From NCBI GenBank assembly GCA_902476645.1, contig CABSEG010000054.1, positions 1-19,933 on the forward strand: a stretch of 19,933 bases of DNA, written 5' to 3'. Positions 7,786 to 15,340 of this stretch are shown one piece after another. The DNA is from an uncultured Lachnospiraceae bacterium. GTDB lineage: Bacteria > Bacillota > Clostridia > Lachnospirales > Lachnospiraceae. Numbering within the stretch: position 1 is the first letter of the stretch; the number at the start of each line of letters is the position of its first letter. The position numbers and the translations under genes were made by a program. Under the pieces are notes generated by a model. It searched no databases and had not been told where the DNA came from. It worked only from the letters and a program-made list of their open reading frames with translations.

Positions 7786-7867
7786 TTTTACTGATGCATA
7801 TACGAGGGAAAGGACAAAAAAGGAGTTAAGAGATTTATGGATGATGGTGGGAGTCCGATGTGGTTAG
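7757..7867 (+). CDS. Possible 36-residue small ORF after mazF (TTG start), unknown
   Basis: A TTG at 7757 follows AAGGAG (7747-7752) by 4 bases and opens a frame of 36 codons ending at TAG 7865-7867. It overlaps the first codons of the next gene in another frame. The predicted peptide begins LTNPPDNDIFFTDAY, continues TRERTKKELRDLW and ends in a Cys-Gly. I do not recognise it. It could be a real small protein co-translated with mazF, since it starts 16 bases after the mazF stop, or a chance frame through a promoter region. The competing promoter call uses the same bases. Low confidence. Confidence 0.2.
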   Translation: MTNPPDNDIFFTDAYTRERTKKELRDLWMMVGVRCG

Positions 7868-9207
7868 GACTCATAATTTATGTATGTCTTGTACTGGCAG
7901 ATGCCATGCTGTATGGATTCGGTGCCGCTGTTCAATCTGTAAACGACAGCCAATTGGAAGAAAAGGAGCGGGAAGGGGAGAATAAAAAAGCAGGATGGAT
8001 TCGGAGATATAAGGAAAATCCGGAAAATCTGGTAAATACCATTCAGATCGTCTCCAATCTTTTATGCCTTCTGGTTGGAAGCATGGTTGTCTGGGGAATA
8101 TCTGAAAACTGGTATCTTGGATTCCGAAGTCTGGAGACTTTGGCGCGGATTCCCAATCCGGTTTTACATATCCTGGCAGAGGTGTTGGCATTGCTGTTGG
8201 TTCTGCTGTTTTTATTTGCTTTTGGAATTCAGATTCCCAAGTTGGTTGGAAAACAGTACGCGAAAAAGTGGTGCTTCGCCTTTGTGGGACCGGTTCATGG
8301 AATAGAAGTGGTTTTTTCCCCGGTGACGAAGCTGATTGTTGGCATTGTCCGCCTGGTGACGCTTCTGTTTGGCCTGAATCCTGAAAATTATCAAGATGAC
8401 GTGACAGAAGAGGAGATTATCTCCATGGTCAACGAGGGTCATGAACAGGGGGTGTTAGAGGCAACGGAGGCTGAGATGATCAGCAACATTTTTGAATTCG
8501 GGGACAAGGATGCCGGTGACATCATGACCCACCGGAAAAATATCGTGGCTGTGGACGGGACGATGCAGTTGCAGCAGGTTCTGGACTTTATGTTGGGAGA
8601 GACCCATTCCAGATTTCCGGTTTATGAGGAGGATGTAGACAACATTACCGGTATCCTGCATCTGAAGGATGCGATGCGATGTCATACAAACGGTCAGTAC
8701 GATGATTGGCAAATTAAGGACATACCGGATTTGGTACGGCCTGCCATCTTTATCCCTGAGACACGGAAGATCAATCTGCTGTTTCAGAGTATGCAGTCGA
8801 AAAAGCTGCAAATGGTAATTGTGGCCGATGAGTACGGCCAGACCGCCGGGTTGGTGGCTCTGGAGGATATTCTGGAAGAAATTGTCGGGAATATTCAAGA
8901 TGAATACGACGAAGAAGAGCCTCTGATTGAGAAGCTAAATGAGACTACTTATCTGATGGACGGAATGGCTCCGCTGGAGGAAGTGGAGGATGCTCTGGGT
9001 TGTGAATTTCAGATCGATGATGATATTGAGACCTTAAATGGCTACCTGATTGCAAAGCTGGAAAGGATTCCGGATGAGGATGAACACTCAGTGATCCGTT
9101 CTGACGGATATGAATTTCAAATTATGGCGGTTGCCAAAAAGACAATACAAAAGGTACGCGTGATCAAACTGCAGGAGGAAGAAAAAACACCGGGGCAGGA
9201 CACATAG
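7837..9207 (+). CDS. CNNM/CBS-domain (CorC/HlyC-like) membrane protein
   Basis: Member of the UPF0053/CNNM family (often annotated hemolysin C or CorB/CorC), linked in characterised members to Mg2+ and other divalent cation transport at the cytoplasmic membrane. The 456-residue product has an N-terminal hydrophobic segment (about 8-29, MWLGLIIYVCLVLADAML), a charged loop, and further hydrophobic segments near 70-90 and 105-130 (the DUF21/CNNM transmembrane domain). The acidic helix DDVTEEEIISMVNEGHEQG follows. Two CBS motifs follow (IMTHRKNIVAVDG and RPAIFIPETRKINLL), then VADEYGQTAGLVALEDILEEIVG. It ends in a CorC_HlyC domain (about 365-445). ATG 7837 has AAGGAG (7820-7825) 11 bases upstream; ATG 7858 behind GGGAG is a possible alternative. 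The consensus promoter at 7757-7785 probably drives it together with the downstream yebC-type gene. The DUF21 part looks somewhat shorter and less hydrophobic than in classical HlyC-like proteins. Confidence 0.88.
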   Translation: MDDGGSPMWLGLIIYVCLVLADAMLYGFGAAVQSVNDSQLEEKEREGENKKAGWIRRYKENPENLVNTIQIVSNLLCLLVGSMVVWGISENWYLGFRSLETLARIPNPVLHILAEVLALLLVLLFLFAFGIQIPKLVGKQYAKKWCFAFVGPVHGIEVVFSPVTKLIVGIVRLVTLLFGLNPENYQDDVTEEEIISMVNEGHEQGVLEATEAEMISNIFEFGDKDAGDIMTHRKNIVAVDGTMQLQQVLDFMLGETHSRFPVYEEDVDNITGILHLKDAMRCHTNGQYDDWQIKDIPDLVRPAIFIPETRKINLLFQSMQSKKLQMVIVADEYGQTAGLVALEDILEEIVGNIQDEYDEEEPLIEKLNETTYLMDGMAPLEEVEDALGCEFQIDDDIETLNGYLIAKLERIPDEDEHSVIRSDGYEFQIMAVAKKTIQKVRVIKLQEEEKTPGQDT

Positions 9208-9247
9208 CCTGTAGGCGCGTAAAACTAAGAAGCAAAGGAGTAGAAAA

Positions 9248-9979
9248 ATGTCTGGACATTCAAAGTTTGCAAACATTAAACACAAAAAAGAAAAAAATGA
9301 TGCGGCAAAGGGAAAGATCTTTACCATTATCGGCAGAGAAATCGCCGTGGCAGTAAAAGAAGGGGGACCGGATCCAGCCAATAACAGCAAGCTCCGTGAC
9401 GTGATCGCCAAGGCAAAAGCCAATAATATGCCCAATGATACCATTGACCGTGGTATCAAAAAGGCGGCAGGAGACGCAGCTTCCGTGCATTATGAGTATG
9501 TCTCCTACGAGGGCTATGGACCCAGTGGAATCGCTATCATTGTAGATGCACTGACAGATAATAAAAACAGAACGGCTGCCAACATCAGGAGCGCTTTTAC
9601 AAAAGGAAACGGAAGTATTGGCACACCCGGATGTGTCTCCTACAGTTTTGATAAAAAGGGGCAGATTATTATTGACAAAGAAGAGTGCAGCATGGACGCA
9701 GATGATCTGATGATGCTGGCTTTGGATGCAGGGGCAGAGGATTTCACAGAGGAAGAGGATAGTTATGAAATCATCACGGATCCGGATGACTTTTCTGTCG
9801 TGCGGGAGGCATTGGAGCAGAAAAAGATTCCCATGGCAGAAGCGGAGGTAACCATGATTCCCCAAAATTATGTGGAATTGACAGACGAAACTGCCATCAA
9901 AAATCTCCAGAGAACGCTGGATTTACTGGATGCCGATGATGATGTCCAAAATGTGTACCATAATTGGGCTGAAGCCTGA
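9248..9979 (+). CDS. yebC: YebC/PmpR/TACO1-family protein
   Basis: Cytoplasmic protein of the YebC family. Members have been described as DNA-binding regulators and, more recently, as translation factors (TACO1-like) that help ribosomes through difficult sequences such as proline runs. The 243-residue product begins MSGHSKFANIKHKKEKNDAAKG, the family signature. KGGPDPANNSKLRDVIAKAK and NMPNDTIDRGIKKA follow, then the three-domain body with YEGYGPSGIAIIVDALTDNKNRTAANIRSAF and the C-terminal VELTDETAIKNLQRTLDLLDADDDVQNVYHN. Length and motifs are canonical. The start is ATG 9248 with an AAAGGAG about 7 bases upstream. It is 40 bases downstream of the CNNM protein gene and 33 bases upstream of the CFI-box gene, probably in one transcript that ends at 10838. 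Confidence 0.95.
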   Translation: MSGHSKFANIKHKKEKNDAAKGKIFTIIGREIAVAVKEGGPDPANNSKLRDVIAKAKANNMPNDTIDRGIKKAAGDAASVHYEYVSYEGYGPSGIAIIVDALTDNKNRTAANIRSAFTKGNGSIGTPGCVSYSFDKKGQIIIDKEECSMDADDLMMLALDAGAEDFTEEEDSYEIITDPDDFSVVREALEQKKIPMAEAEVTMIPQNYVELTDETAIKNLQRTLDLLDADDDVQNVYHNWAEA

Positions 9980-10012
9980 CAAAACCTGTCTGATATATAA
10001 GGGAGAAGATCT

Positions 10013-10780
10013 ATGAATGATTATGCGCTCAGTATAGAGGGTATGCCAAAGCTGCTTTCGGAGATTGAAGATCCCATCGGAAATTTTAAAAAGAAGCTGT
10101 ACCCAGAATATTTTAAACAATATTACGAAAAAAATTTGGTGACCTATAAAGCAATTGACAGCTATTATGAGAGTGTGGAAGAGAAAGAGGCCTTCTTAAA
10201 GGAGCTGGGCACATTGGTGGCCAGGGAAGCTGCAAAGGAGCTGGACCAGATTAAGAAGAAAACGCTGAGGGAGAAGACTCTGATTGATTACAATCTATGT
10301 CTTGCAGTCTATGTGCTGCCAGGAATTCTGGAATTTCAGGGCACTGCGTCAAAAGAATTGGCAGAGGCTGTACAGAAGGCATGGAAAGAACAGTTTCCCA
10401 CGACGAATGTAAAAGGGGCTTCCTTTGAAAAGATCAACAGCGGATTCGAACGCAGGTTTTGTTATATTACCACTGCGGTCTGCGAGACCTTTGGAAAACC
10501 TGATGACTGTTATGAGCTGACGTTGCTTCGCAATTACAGGGACACGTATCTTTCCGATCAGGAGGATGGGGAGAAGATCATTCGGGAATATTATGATTTA
10601 GCTCCTACCATTGTGAAACATATTAACCGCCGGGACGATGCCAAGAAGATCTACCTGCAGATTTGGAACCAGTATCTTTCCCCGTGTATCAGTATGATTG
10701 AAGAAGGAAAAAACGAGGATTGTAAAAATCTTTATATAAAGATGGTGCGGGATCTGGAGCAGTCTTATTTTAAAGCATGA
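10013..10780 (+). CDS. CFI-box-type uncharacterised protein, 255 residues
   Basis: I do not know its function. The C-terminal half (about 148-240) resembles the CFI-box C-terminal domain found on many bacterial proteins of unknown role. The features seen are Cys150-Tyr-Ile-Thr-Thr-Ala followed by Cys157, then a helix LLRNYRDTYL (171-180), then YYDLAP (193-198) with VKHIN. Cysteines at 150, 157, 166, 225 and 237 could bind metal or form disulfides, but there is no signal peptide, so metal binding is the likelier guess. Residues 1-130 are helical and charged with no membrane segment. The start is ATG 10013, with GGGAGA (from 10000) upstream. It lies in a probable operon after yebC and is closed by a strong terminator, which suggests a role tied to translation or stress only by association. 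Confidence 0.85.
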   Translation: MNDYALSIEGMPKLLSEIEDPIGNFKKKLYPEYFKQYYEKNLVTYKAIDSYYESVEEKEAFLKELGTLVAREAAKELDQIKKKTLREKTLIDYNLCLAVYVLPGILEFQGTASKELAEAVQKAWKEQFPTTNVKGASFEKINSGFERRFCYITTAVCETFGKPDDCYELTLLRNYRDTYLSDQEDGEKIIREYYDLAPTIVKHINRRDDAKKIYLQIWNQYLSPCISMIEEGKNEDCKNLYIKMVRDLEQSYFKA

Positions 10781-10810
10781 TTATGAATTTGATCAGATCA
10801 TGTAGTTGGG

Positions 10811-10838
10811 AAAACGCCGTGTAAACGGCGTTTTTTTT
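10811..10838 (+). terminator. Strong intrinsic terminator after the CFI-box gene
   Basis: AAAACGCCGT (10811-10820), GTAA tetraloop (GNRA type) and ACGGCGTTTT form a perfect stem, followed by an uninterrupted T run to 10838. It closes the CNNM-yebC-CFI-box unit and separates it from tepA. Confidence 0.92.
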
Positions 10839-10883
10839 CTGCAAAAACGGACATACTAGGAAAAACAAAAAAAGGAGAATCGT

Positions 10884-11576
10884 ATGTCAAAGCAGGGGAA
10901 GAGCGAAGAAAAGAAAGAGCAGCTGGAGGAGAGAGTGGAACGGCAGGGCAATCAGGTAAAGGACTTTGGCCAGCTAGTTCTGGATCACAATATCCATCTA
11001 TTGACAGTGATCGGCGAAATTGAAGGTCATGAGACTCTGGCCTCCAATGCCAAAACAACAAAATATGAGCATGTACTTCCACAACTGGCGGCCATTGAGG
11101 ATAACAGAGATATTCAGGGGTTGCTGGTTTTGCTCAATACAGTGGGAGGTGACGTGGAAGCGGGCCTCGCAATTGCGGAGATGATCGCATCCATCAGTAA
11201 ACCAACCGTATCTCTGGTTCTGGGAGGGAGTCATTCCATTGGAGTCCCCATTGCGGTCTCCACAGACTATTCCTTTATTGTAAAGACAGGAACCATGGTC
11301 ATTCATCCGGTACGAATGAGCGGTACGGTGATTGGGGCACCGCAGACCTATGACTATTTTAAGCAAATGCAAGACCGCATCTTAGGCTTTATCTCGGATC
11401 ATTGTTCTGCTAAACGGGAAAGACTGGAGGAAATGATGCTCTATACCGGAATGCTGACGAAGGATCTCGGCACAATCTTGGTGGGAGAAAAGGCAGTTGA
11501 GGAGGGAATTATCAATCAAGTGGGAGGAATCCACGAGGCCATTCAGAAACTGCATGAAATGATTTGTATATCTTAA
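10884..11576 (+). CDS. tepA: TepA-like ClpP-fold serine protease
   Basis: Cytoplasmic serine protease of the ClpP/crotonase fold, related to TepA (translocation-enhancing protein) of Bacillus. Unlike ClpP, it has no known AAA+ partner. The 230-residue product starts with about 30 charged residues (Lys/Glu/Gln-rich). The fold core follows: NIHLLTVIGEIEGHE, then VLLNTVGGDVEAGLAIAEMI, then the nucleophile region GGSHSIG, with Ser118 the likely catalytic Ser. The His motif VIHPVRMSG has His141. TKDLGTILVGEKAVEEGIINQVGG matches the family end. ATG 10884 has AAAGGAG about 8 bases upstream. It starts after the strong terminator at 10811-10838, so it should have its own promoter, though I could not find a convincing one in the 45-base gap. 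The proposed uppP promoter overlaps its last codons. Orphan status and substrate are unknown. Confidence 0.88.
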   Translation: MSKQGKSEEKKEQLEERVERQGNQVKDFGQLVLDHNIHLLTVIGEIEGHETLASNAKTTKYEHVLPQLAAIEDNRDIQGLLVLLNTVGGDVEAGLAIAEMIASISKPTVSLVLGGSHSIGVPIAVSTDYSFIVKTGTMVIHPVRMSGTVIGAPQTYDYFKQMQDRILGFISDHCSAKRERLEEMMLYTGMLTKDLGTILVGEKAVEEGIINQVGGIHEAIQKLHEMICIS

Positions 11577-11592
11577 AAATCTATGCTATAAT
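11564..11592 (+). promoter_or_regulatory. Extended -10 promoter for uppP, overlapping the tepA 3' end
   Basis: TATAAT (11587-11592) is perfect and preceded by TGC, giving an extended -10 (TG-n-TATAAT). TTGTAT (11564-11569) sits 17 bases upstream as a weak -35, matching three of six positions. The -35 overlaps the final tepA codons. A transcript would begin near 11599 and carry about 155 bases of leader. Confidence 0.7.
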
Positions 11593-11594
11593 AT

Positions 11595-11680
11595 TTCCGG
11601 CTATCTGAGAGAACGGCGGCATGAAATGAGACAGTCCATCGTTTCATGTTGCTGTTCTTAAGCAATTGAAGCTACCGGAA
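11595..11680 (+). promoter_or_regulatory. Structured leader in front of uppP
   Basis: Bases 11610-11626 pair with 11642-11658 in a 17-bp stem containing three G-U pairs (G11615, G11618 and G11619 with T), around a 15-base loop. Outside it, TTCCGG (11595-11600) is complementary to CCGGAA (11675-11680), so both arms of a larger imperfect dyad are present. TTTT follows at 11681-11684. No known riboswitch family is recognised. It may be an attenuator or a processing element. The predicted transcription start (about 11599) falls inside the outer arm, so the outer stem could form in DNA rather than RNA. Confidence 0.55.
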
Positions 11681-11754
11681 TTTTCATCGGATACAGGTCT
11701 GAGGAAAACGGCAGCGTTCAGATGGAGCACAAATGAGAAAGGGCAGGAAGCGTT

Positions 11755-12630
11755 ATGTCAATCATACAGGCAATCTTTTTGGGGATCGTCCAGGGAATCA
11801 CCGAGTTTCTTCCGGTAAGCAGTTCCGGGCATTTGGCGATTCTTCAGAATATTTTTCATATGAATACAAACGGAGGAATGTTATTTGATGTCATGCTCCA
11901 CGTGGGCACCCTAATGGCGATCCTGGTTGTTTACAGGAAGGACATCTGGAGAATGATTCAGGAAACGATCTGCATCTGTATGGATATTTTTCAGAATGCA
12001 AAGACCTTTTTTTATAACAAAAAATATGATGAAGCGCTCCGATATAAAAGAGTGATACATAATAATTATCGTAAATTCGTGGTATTGGTGATTGTCTCCA
12101 CGATTCCAACTGCCGTGATTGGATATACCATGAGAAGCATTGTAGACTTGGCCGGAAGAACGCTTCTGGTACCCGGAGTCTGTCTGCTTCTGACGGGAGT
12201 ATTACTCCTGGTTGCAGATATTTCCGAAGACGGGAAAAAACTTCCAAAAGATGTTTCCTATATGAACGGCTTTTTTATCGGAATTGCGCAGGGATTCGCC
12301 ACACTGCCGGGATTGTCCAGATCCGGGACGACCATAGCTGCCTGCCTGATGAGCGGATTGGATAAACGGTTCGCAGTAAAATATTCCTTTATCATGTCCA
12401 TTCCTGCTGTGGTCGGAGCAGCGATACTGGAATTAAAGGATATCGGGCAAGAGACCGTGTCGATGCCTTTGGTTGGAAATTGTATTGCCGGGGCTTTGGT
12501 GGCTGGTCTTGTAGGGTATATCTGTATCAAGACTATGCTGGTCATCGTAAAAAAGAAGAAGTTCAAAGGATTTGCCATTTATTGTTTTGTCGTGGGCGTT
12601 GCCTCCATAGTCGGGCATTTCCTGGTATAG
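11755..12630 (+). CDS. uppP: Undecaprenyl-diphosphatase (BacA family)
   Basis: Integral membrane phosphatase that removes one phosphate from undecaprenyl diphosphate and recycles the lipid carrier of peptidoglycan. Loss causes bacitracin sensitivity in other species. The 291-residue protein begins MSIIQAIFLGIVQG, followed by the first family motif ITEFLPVSSSGH (about 15-26). The second motif, PGLSRSGTT, lies near 187. Several hydrophobic helices alternate with short charged loops, and the last runs to the C-terminus. ATG 11755 is preceded by AGGAAG about 7 bases upstream. A structured 155-base leader and an extended -10 promoter lie in front, so it seems independently expressed. A terminator follows before ftsK. 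The protein is somewhat longer than E. coli BacA (273 residues) because of a loop near residues 75-100. Confidence 0.95.
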   Translation: MSIIQAIFLGIVQGITEFLPVSSSGHLAILQNIFHMNTNGGMLFDVMLHVGTLMAILVVYRKDIWRMIQETICICMDIFQNAKTFFYNKKYDEALRYKRVIHNNYRKFVVLVIVSTIPTAVIGYTMRSIVDLAGRTLLVPGVCLLLTGVLLLVADISEDGKKLPKDVSYMNGFFIGIAQGFATLPGLSRSGTTIAACLMSGLDKRFAVKYSFIMSIPAVVGAAILELKDIGQETVSMPLVGNCIAGALVAGLVGYICIKTMLVIVKKKKFKGFAIYCFVVGVASIVGHFLV

Positions 12631-12638
12631 GAATCAGG

Positions 12639-12663
12639 TCCCCTGCCAAAAGGCAGGGGATTT
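12639..12663 (+). terminator. Intrinsic terminator after uppP
   Basis: TCCCCTGCC (12639-12647), an AAAA loop and GGCAGGGGA (12652-12660) form a perfect 9-bp GC-rich stem. Only three T residues follow, so termination is probably incomplete, and readthrough into ftsK is possible. Confidence 0.65.
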
Positions 12664-12700
12664 CCATCGATTTGGAAAGAAATTTAGGGGAGAGATTAGT

Positions 12701-15217
12701 ATGACGAATACCAAAAAACGAAACAATCGCAGTGTAAAGTCTGGAAAAAAACGAAAAAAACCGGCGAAGTCCTCCAGTCAGTTTTGGATGGTTGATGAGA
12801 TTCTTTTGTGGATTGCGATAGCCATCGCTGCGTTGCTTCTGCTTAGTAATCTGGGATTTGGGGGGGCCTTGGGAGATCAGATCAGTACTTTTTTATTTGG
12901 AATTTTTGGCTTTTTTAATTTTATTCTCCCAGTGGTTTTTGTCCTTATTACCGCTTTTTTTATCTCTAACAGAGGAAATAAGTTTGCCTGGTGGAAGGCT
13001 GGGGCTATGATACTGCTTTATATTTGCCTGTGCAGTGTCGTAGAGCTTATGTGCAACCGATATCAGCCGGATTGGAACATGATGGACTACTATCGATTCG
13101 GTACCGGAAAATTGGGAGGAGGGATTGCCGGAAGCCTTCTTTGCCGTCTTCTCTGTCCGGCCGTTGGTCTGGCGGGGGCTTATGTGGTTCTGGGGGTACT
13201 GATTGCAATCTGCCTGGTATTGATTACCGAGCGCTCTTTGTTCAAGGGGATGAAAAGCAGTGGAGAAAAGGTTTATCGCTCTGCCAGGAAAGACATGGAG
13301 CATAGGAAAGAGCTTGCCGCCATTCGAAAAGAGAAGCAGGAGCTAAAAAGGAGACAAAAGCTGGAAGAGCAGAGGAGACTCTTAGAGGAAACCAGAGCGC
13401 AAATGTCGATTCTGCCAGAGCATCCCAGAATGGAGCACAAGGTAAGCGGCGTCAGCCTGAATACCATTGTGGGAGAGCCAAAGAAAAAGAAAGGACGCTC
13501 CGGAAAGGCAGAAAAAGTCACAAAGAAAGCAGATGTCCTTCCAGAGTTTCCCATTGAAAGGGAACAACAAGCGCCACAGGCCTCTGAGGCCTATTACGAA
13601 AAGGAAGAAAAAGAGGAGCCTATAGAAGAAGTCAGGATGGCCGATTCGGAAAAAATCGGAAAAAATCCAAAGTCCTCGAAAAAAGAACAGGAAGCACAGA
13701 TGCAGGCGGTGGCCAAAGAGATTGAACAGACGAGTCAAAGTCAGTCAGGGGCATACCAGTTTCCACCTCTGAAGCTATTAGAAAAACCCCGACGGGGGAA
13801 AAAGGGAGGAACGGATCAGGAACTTCGGGAGACAGCTAGGAAGCTTCAGCAAACTCTGCATGATTTTGGGGTGGAGGTCAGTATTTCTAATGTAAGCTGC
13901 GGGCCAACAGTGACCCGCTATGAGTTATCCCCTAAACAAGGGGTTAAGGTCAGCAGAATTGTAAATCTGGCTGACGATATTAAACTGAATCTGGCGGCGG
14001 CGGATATCCGAATCGAAGCTCCGATTCCGGGAAAATCAGCCGTGGGCATCGAGGTTCCAAATAAAGAAAACAGTGCTGTTATGCTGAGAGAGCTGATCGA
14101 ATCGCCAGAGTTTCAAAACCACCCCTCCAATCTGGCTTTCGCAGCAGGAAAGGATATCGGAGGCAAAGTAGTGGTAACGGACATTGCAAAGATGCCCCAT
14201 CTGTTAATCGCAGGAGCCACAGGTTCCGGAAAGTCTGTCTGTATTAACACGATTATTATGAGTATTCTTTATAAGGCGAAACCAGAGGATGTAAAACTGA
14301 TTATGATTGATCCCAAGGTTGTGGAACTAAGCGTCTATAATGGGATACCACATTTGTTCATACCGGTGGTGACAGATCCGAAGAAGGCAGCAGGAGCCCT
14401 GAACTGGGGAGTGGCCGAAATGACATCCCGCTATAAAAAGTTTGCAGATCTGAATGTACGTGATCTGGCCGGATATAACGCAAAGATTGCAACCATTGAA
14501 GATATTGAGGAAGAAGGAAAACCAGAGAAACTGCCACAGATCGTGATTATTGTAGATGAGCTGGCAGATTTAATGATGGTAGCCCCCGGTGAGGTGGAGG
14601 ATGCTATCTGCCGTCTGGCCCAGTTAGCCAGGGCAGCCGGGATTCATCTGATTATTGCCACGCAGCGTCCGTCTGTCAATGTAATTACCGGTCTGATCAA
14701 GGCAAATATGCCTTCCAGAATTGCTTTTTCCGTATCTTCCGGCGTGGATTCCCGGACAATTATCGATATGAATGGGGCGGAAAAGCTGCTTGGAAAAGGA
14801 GATATGCTCTTTTATCCCCAGGGATATCAGAAGCCCGCAAGAGTGCAGGGAGCCTTTGTCTCAGACGCGGAGGTGGCCAGTGTAGTTGCGTTTTTGACCA
14901 AAGAAAATCAAACGGCGGGCTACAATGAGGAGATCGAGGAACAGATTGCCAAAGCGCAGCAGGTCACAGCAGAGCAGGCAGTGGGGGGCAAGGAGCGGGA
15001 CGCTTATTTTGTAGAAGCCGGAAAGTTTATTATTGAAAAAGATAAAGCCTCCATCGGAATGTTGCAGAGAGTCTTCAAAATCGGCTTTAACAGAGCCGCC
15101 AGGATTATGGATCAGTTATCCGCAGCCGGAGTCGTAGGTGAAGAAGAGGGAACAAAACCCAGAAAGGTTCTCATGAGTATGGAAGAATTTGAGCAATATG
15201 TAGAAGAATCTGTCTGA
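12701..15217 (+). CDS. ftsK: FtsK/SpoIIIE-family DNA translocase
   Basis: Hexameric ATP-driven DNA pump that clears chromosomes from the division or sporulation septum. The 838-residue product begins with a basic tail, then four membrane segments (about 25-50, 62-90, 94-114 and 138-172). A long Lys/Glu-rich linker (about 180-380) follows. The alpha/beta motor carries Walker A GATGSGKS (505-512), Walker B VIIVDELADLMM and RAAGIHLIIATQRPSVNVITG. The C-terminal winged-helix gamma domain (about 770-835, FKIGFNRAARIMDQL) reads the polar DNA sequences in the family. ATG 12701 has GGGGAG about 8 bases upstream. Only one such protein is seen here, and in a sporulating anaerobe it may serve both as FtsK and as SpoIIIE. 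I cannot separate the two from the sequence. The preceding terminator is weak, so it may share a transcript with uppP. Confidence 0.94.
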   Translation: MTNTKKRNNRSVKSGKKRKKPAKSSSQFWMVDEILLWIAIAIAALLLLSNLGFGGALGDQISTFLFGIFGFFNFILPVVFVLITAFFISNRGNKFAWWKAGAMILLYICLCSVVELMCNRYQPDWNMMDYYRFGTGKLGGGIAGSLLCRLLCPAVGLAGAYVVLGVLIAICLVLITERSLFKGMKSSGEKVYRSARKDMEHRKELAAIRKEKQELKRRQKLEEQRRLLEETRAQMSILPEHPRMEHKVSGVSLNTIVGEPKKKKGRSGKAEKVTKKADVLPEFPIEREQQAPQASEAYYEKEEKEEPIEEVRMADSEKIGKNPKSSKKEQEAQMQAVAKEIEQTSQSQSGAYQFPPLKLLEKPRRGKKGGTDQELRETARKLQQTLHDFGVEVSISNVSCGPTVTRYELSPKQGVKVSRIVNLADDIKLNLAAADIRIEAPIPGKSAVGIEVPNKENSAVMLRELIESPEFQNHPSNLAFAAGKDIGGKVVVTDIAKMPHLLIAGATGSGKSVCINTIIMSILYKAKPEDVKLIMIDPKVVELSVYNGIPHLFIPVVTDPKKAAGALNWGVAEMTSRYKKFADLNVRDLAGYNAKIATIEDIEEEGKPEKLPQIVIIVDELADLMMVAPGEVEDAICRLAQLARAAGIHLIIATQRPSVNVITGLIKANMPSRIAFSVSSGVDSRTIIDMNGAEKLLGKGDMLFYPQGYQKPARVQGAFVSDAEVASVVAFLTKENQTAGYNEEIEEQIAKAQQVTAEQAVGGKERDAYFVEAGKFIIEKDKASIGMLQRVFKIGFNRAARIMDQLSAAGVVGEEEGTKPRKVLMSMEEFEQYVEESV

Positions 15218-15243
15218 TTTGACTCAAAATTTATACGGTCCTA

Positions 15244-15272
15244 TTGAAATTTGTTACTATTTGTTTTATACT
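15244..15272 (+). promoter_or_regulatory. Sigma-A promoter for nfnAB
   Basis: TTGAAA (15244-15249) and TATACT (15267-15272) are 17 bases apart, each matching the consensus at five of six positions. A transcript would start near 15279, giving a leader of about 60 bases that contains a GC-rich hairpin before the ribosome binding site. This separates nfnAB from ftsK. Confidence 0.72.
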
Positions 15273-15295
15273 GTAAACATTGCATAAGAGAATAA

Positions 15296-15323
15296 CGCCG
15301 ACGCCTCTGCCCGGGGAGCGGCG
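15296..15323 (+). other. GC-rich hairpin in the nfnA leader
   Basis: CGCCG (15296-15300) pairs with CGGCG (15319-15323). The 18 bases between include CTC and GAG that can pair further. It ends 6 bases before the nfnA Shine-Dalgarno GGAGG (15330-15334), so it may stabilise the mRNA 5' end or affect initiation. There is no T run, so it is not a terminator. Confidence 0.45.
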
Positions 15324-15340
15324 AAAAATGGAGGTTGCGT

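Noticed and set aside
9260..9865. 201-codon reverse-strand ORF inside yebC
   Set aside because: It lies wholly opposite a canonical YebC frame, and its peptide shows no family features.
15250..15267. TTGTTA within the nfnA promoter as a Rex operator
   Set aside because: The first half matches TTGTTA, but the second half agrees at only two of seven positions with TTAACAA.
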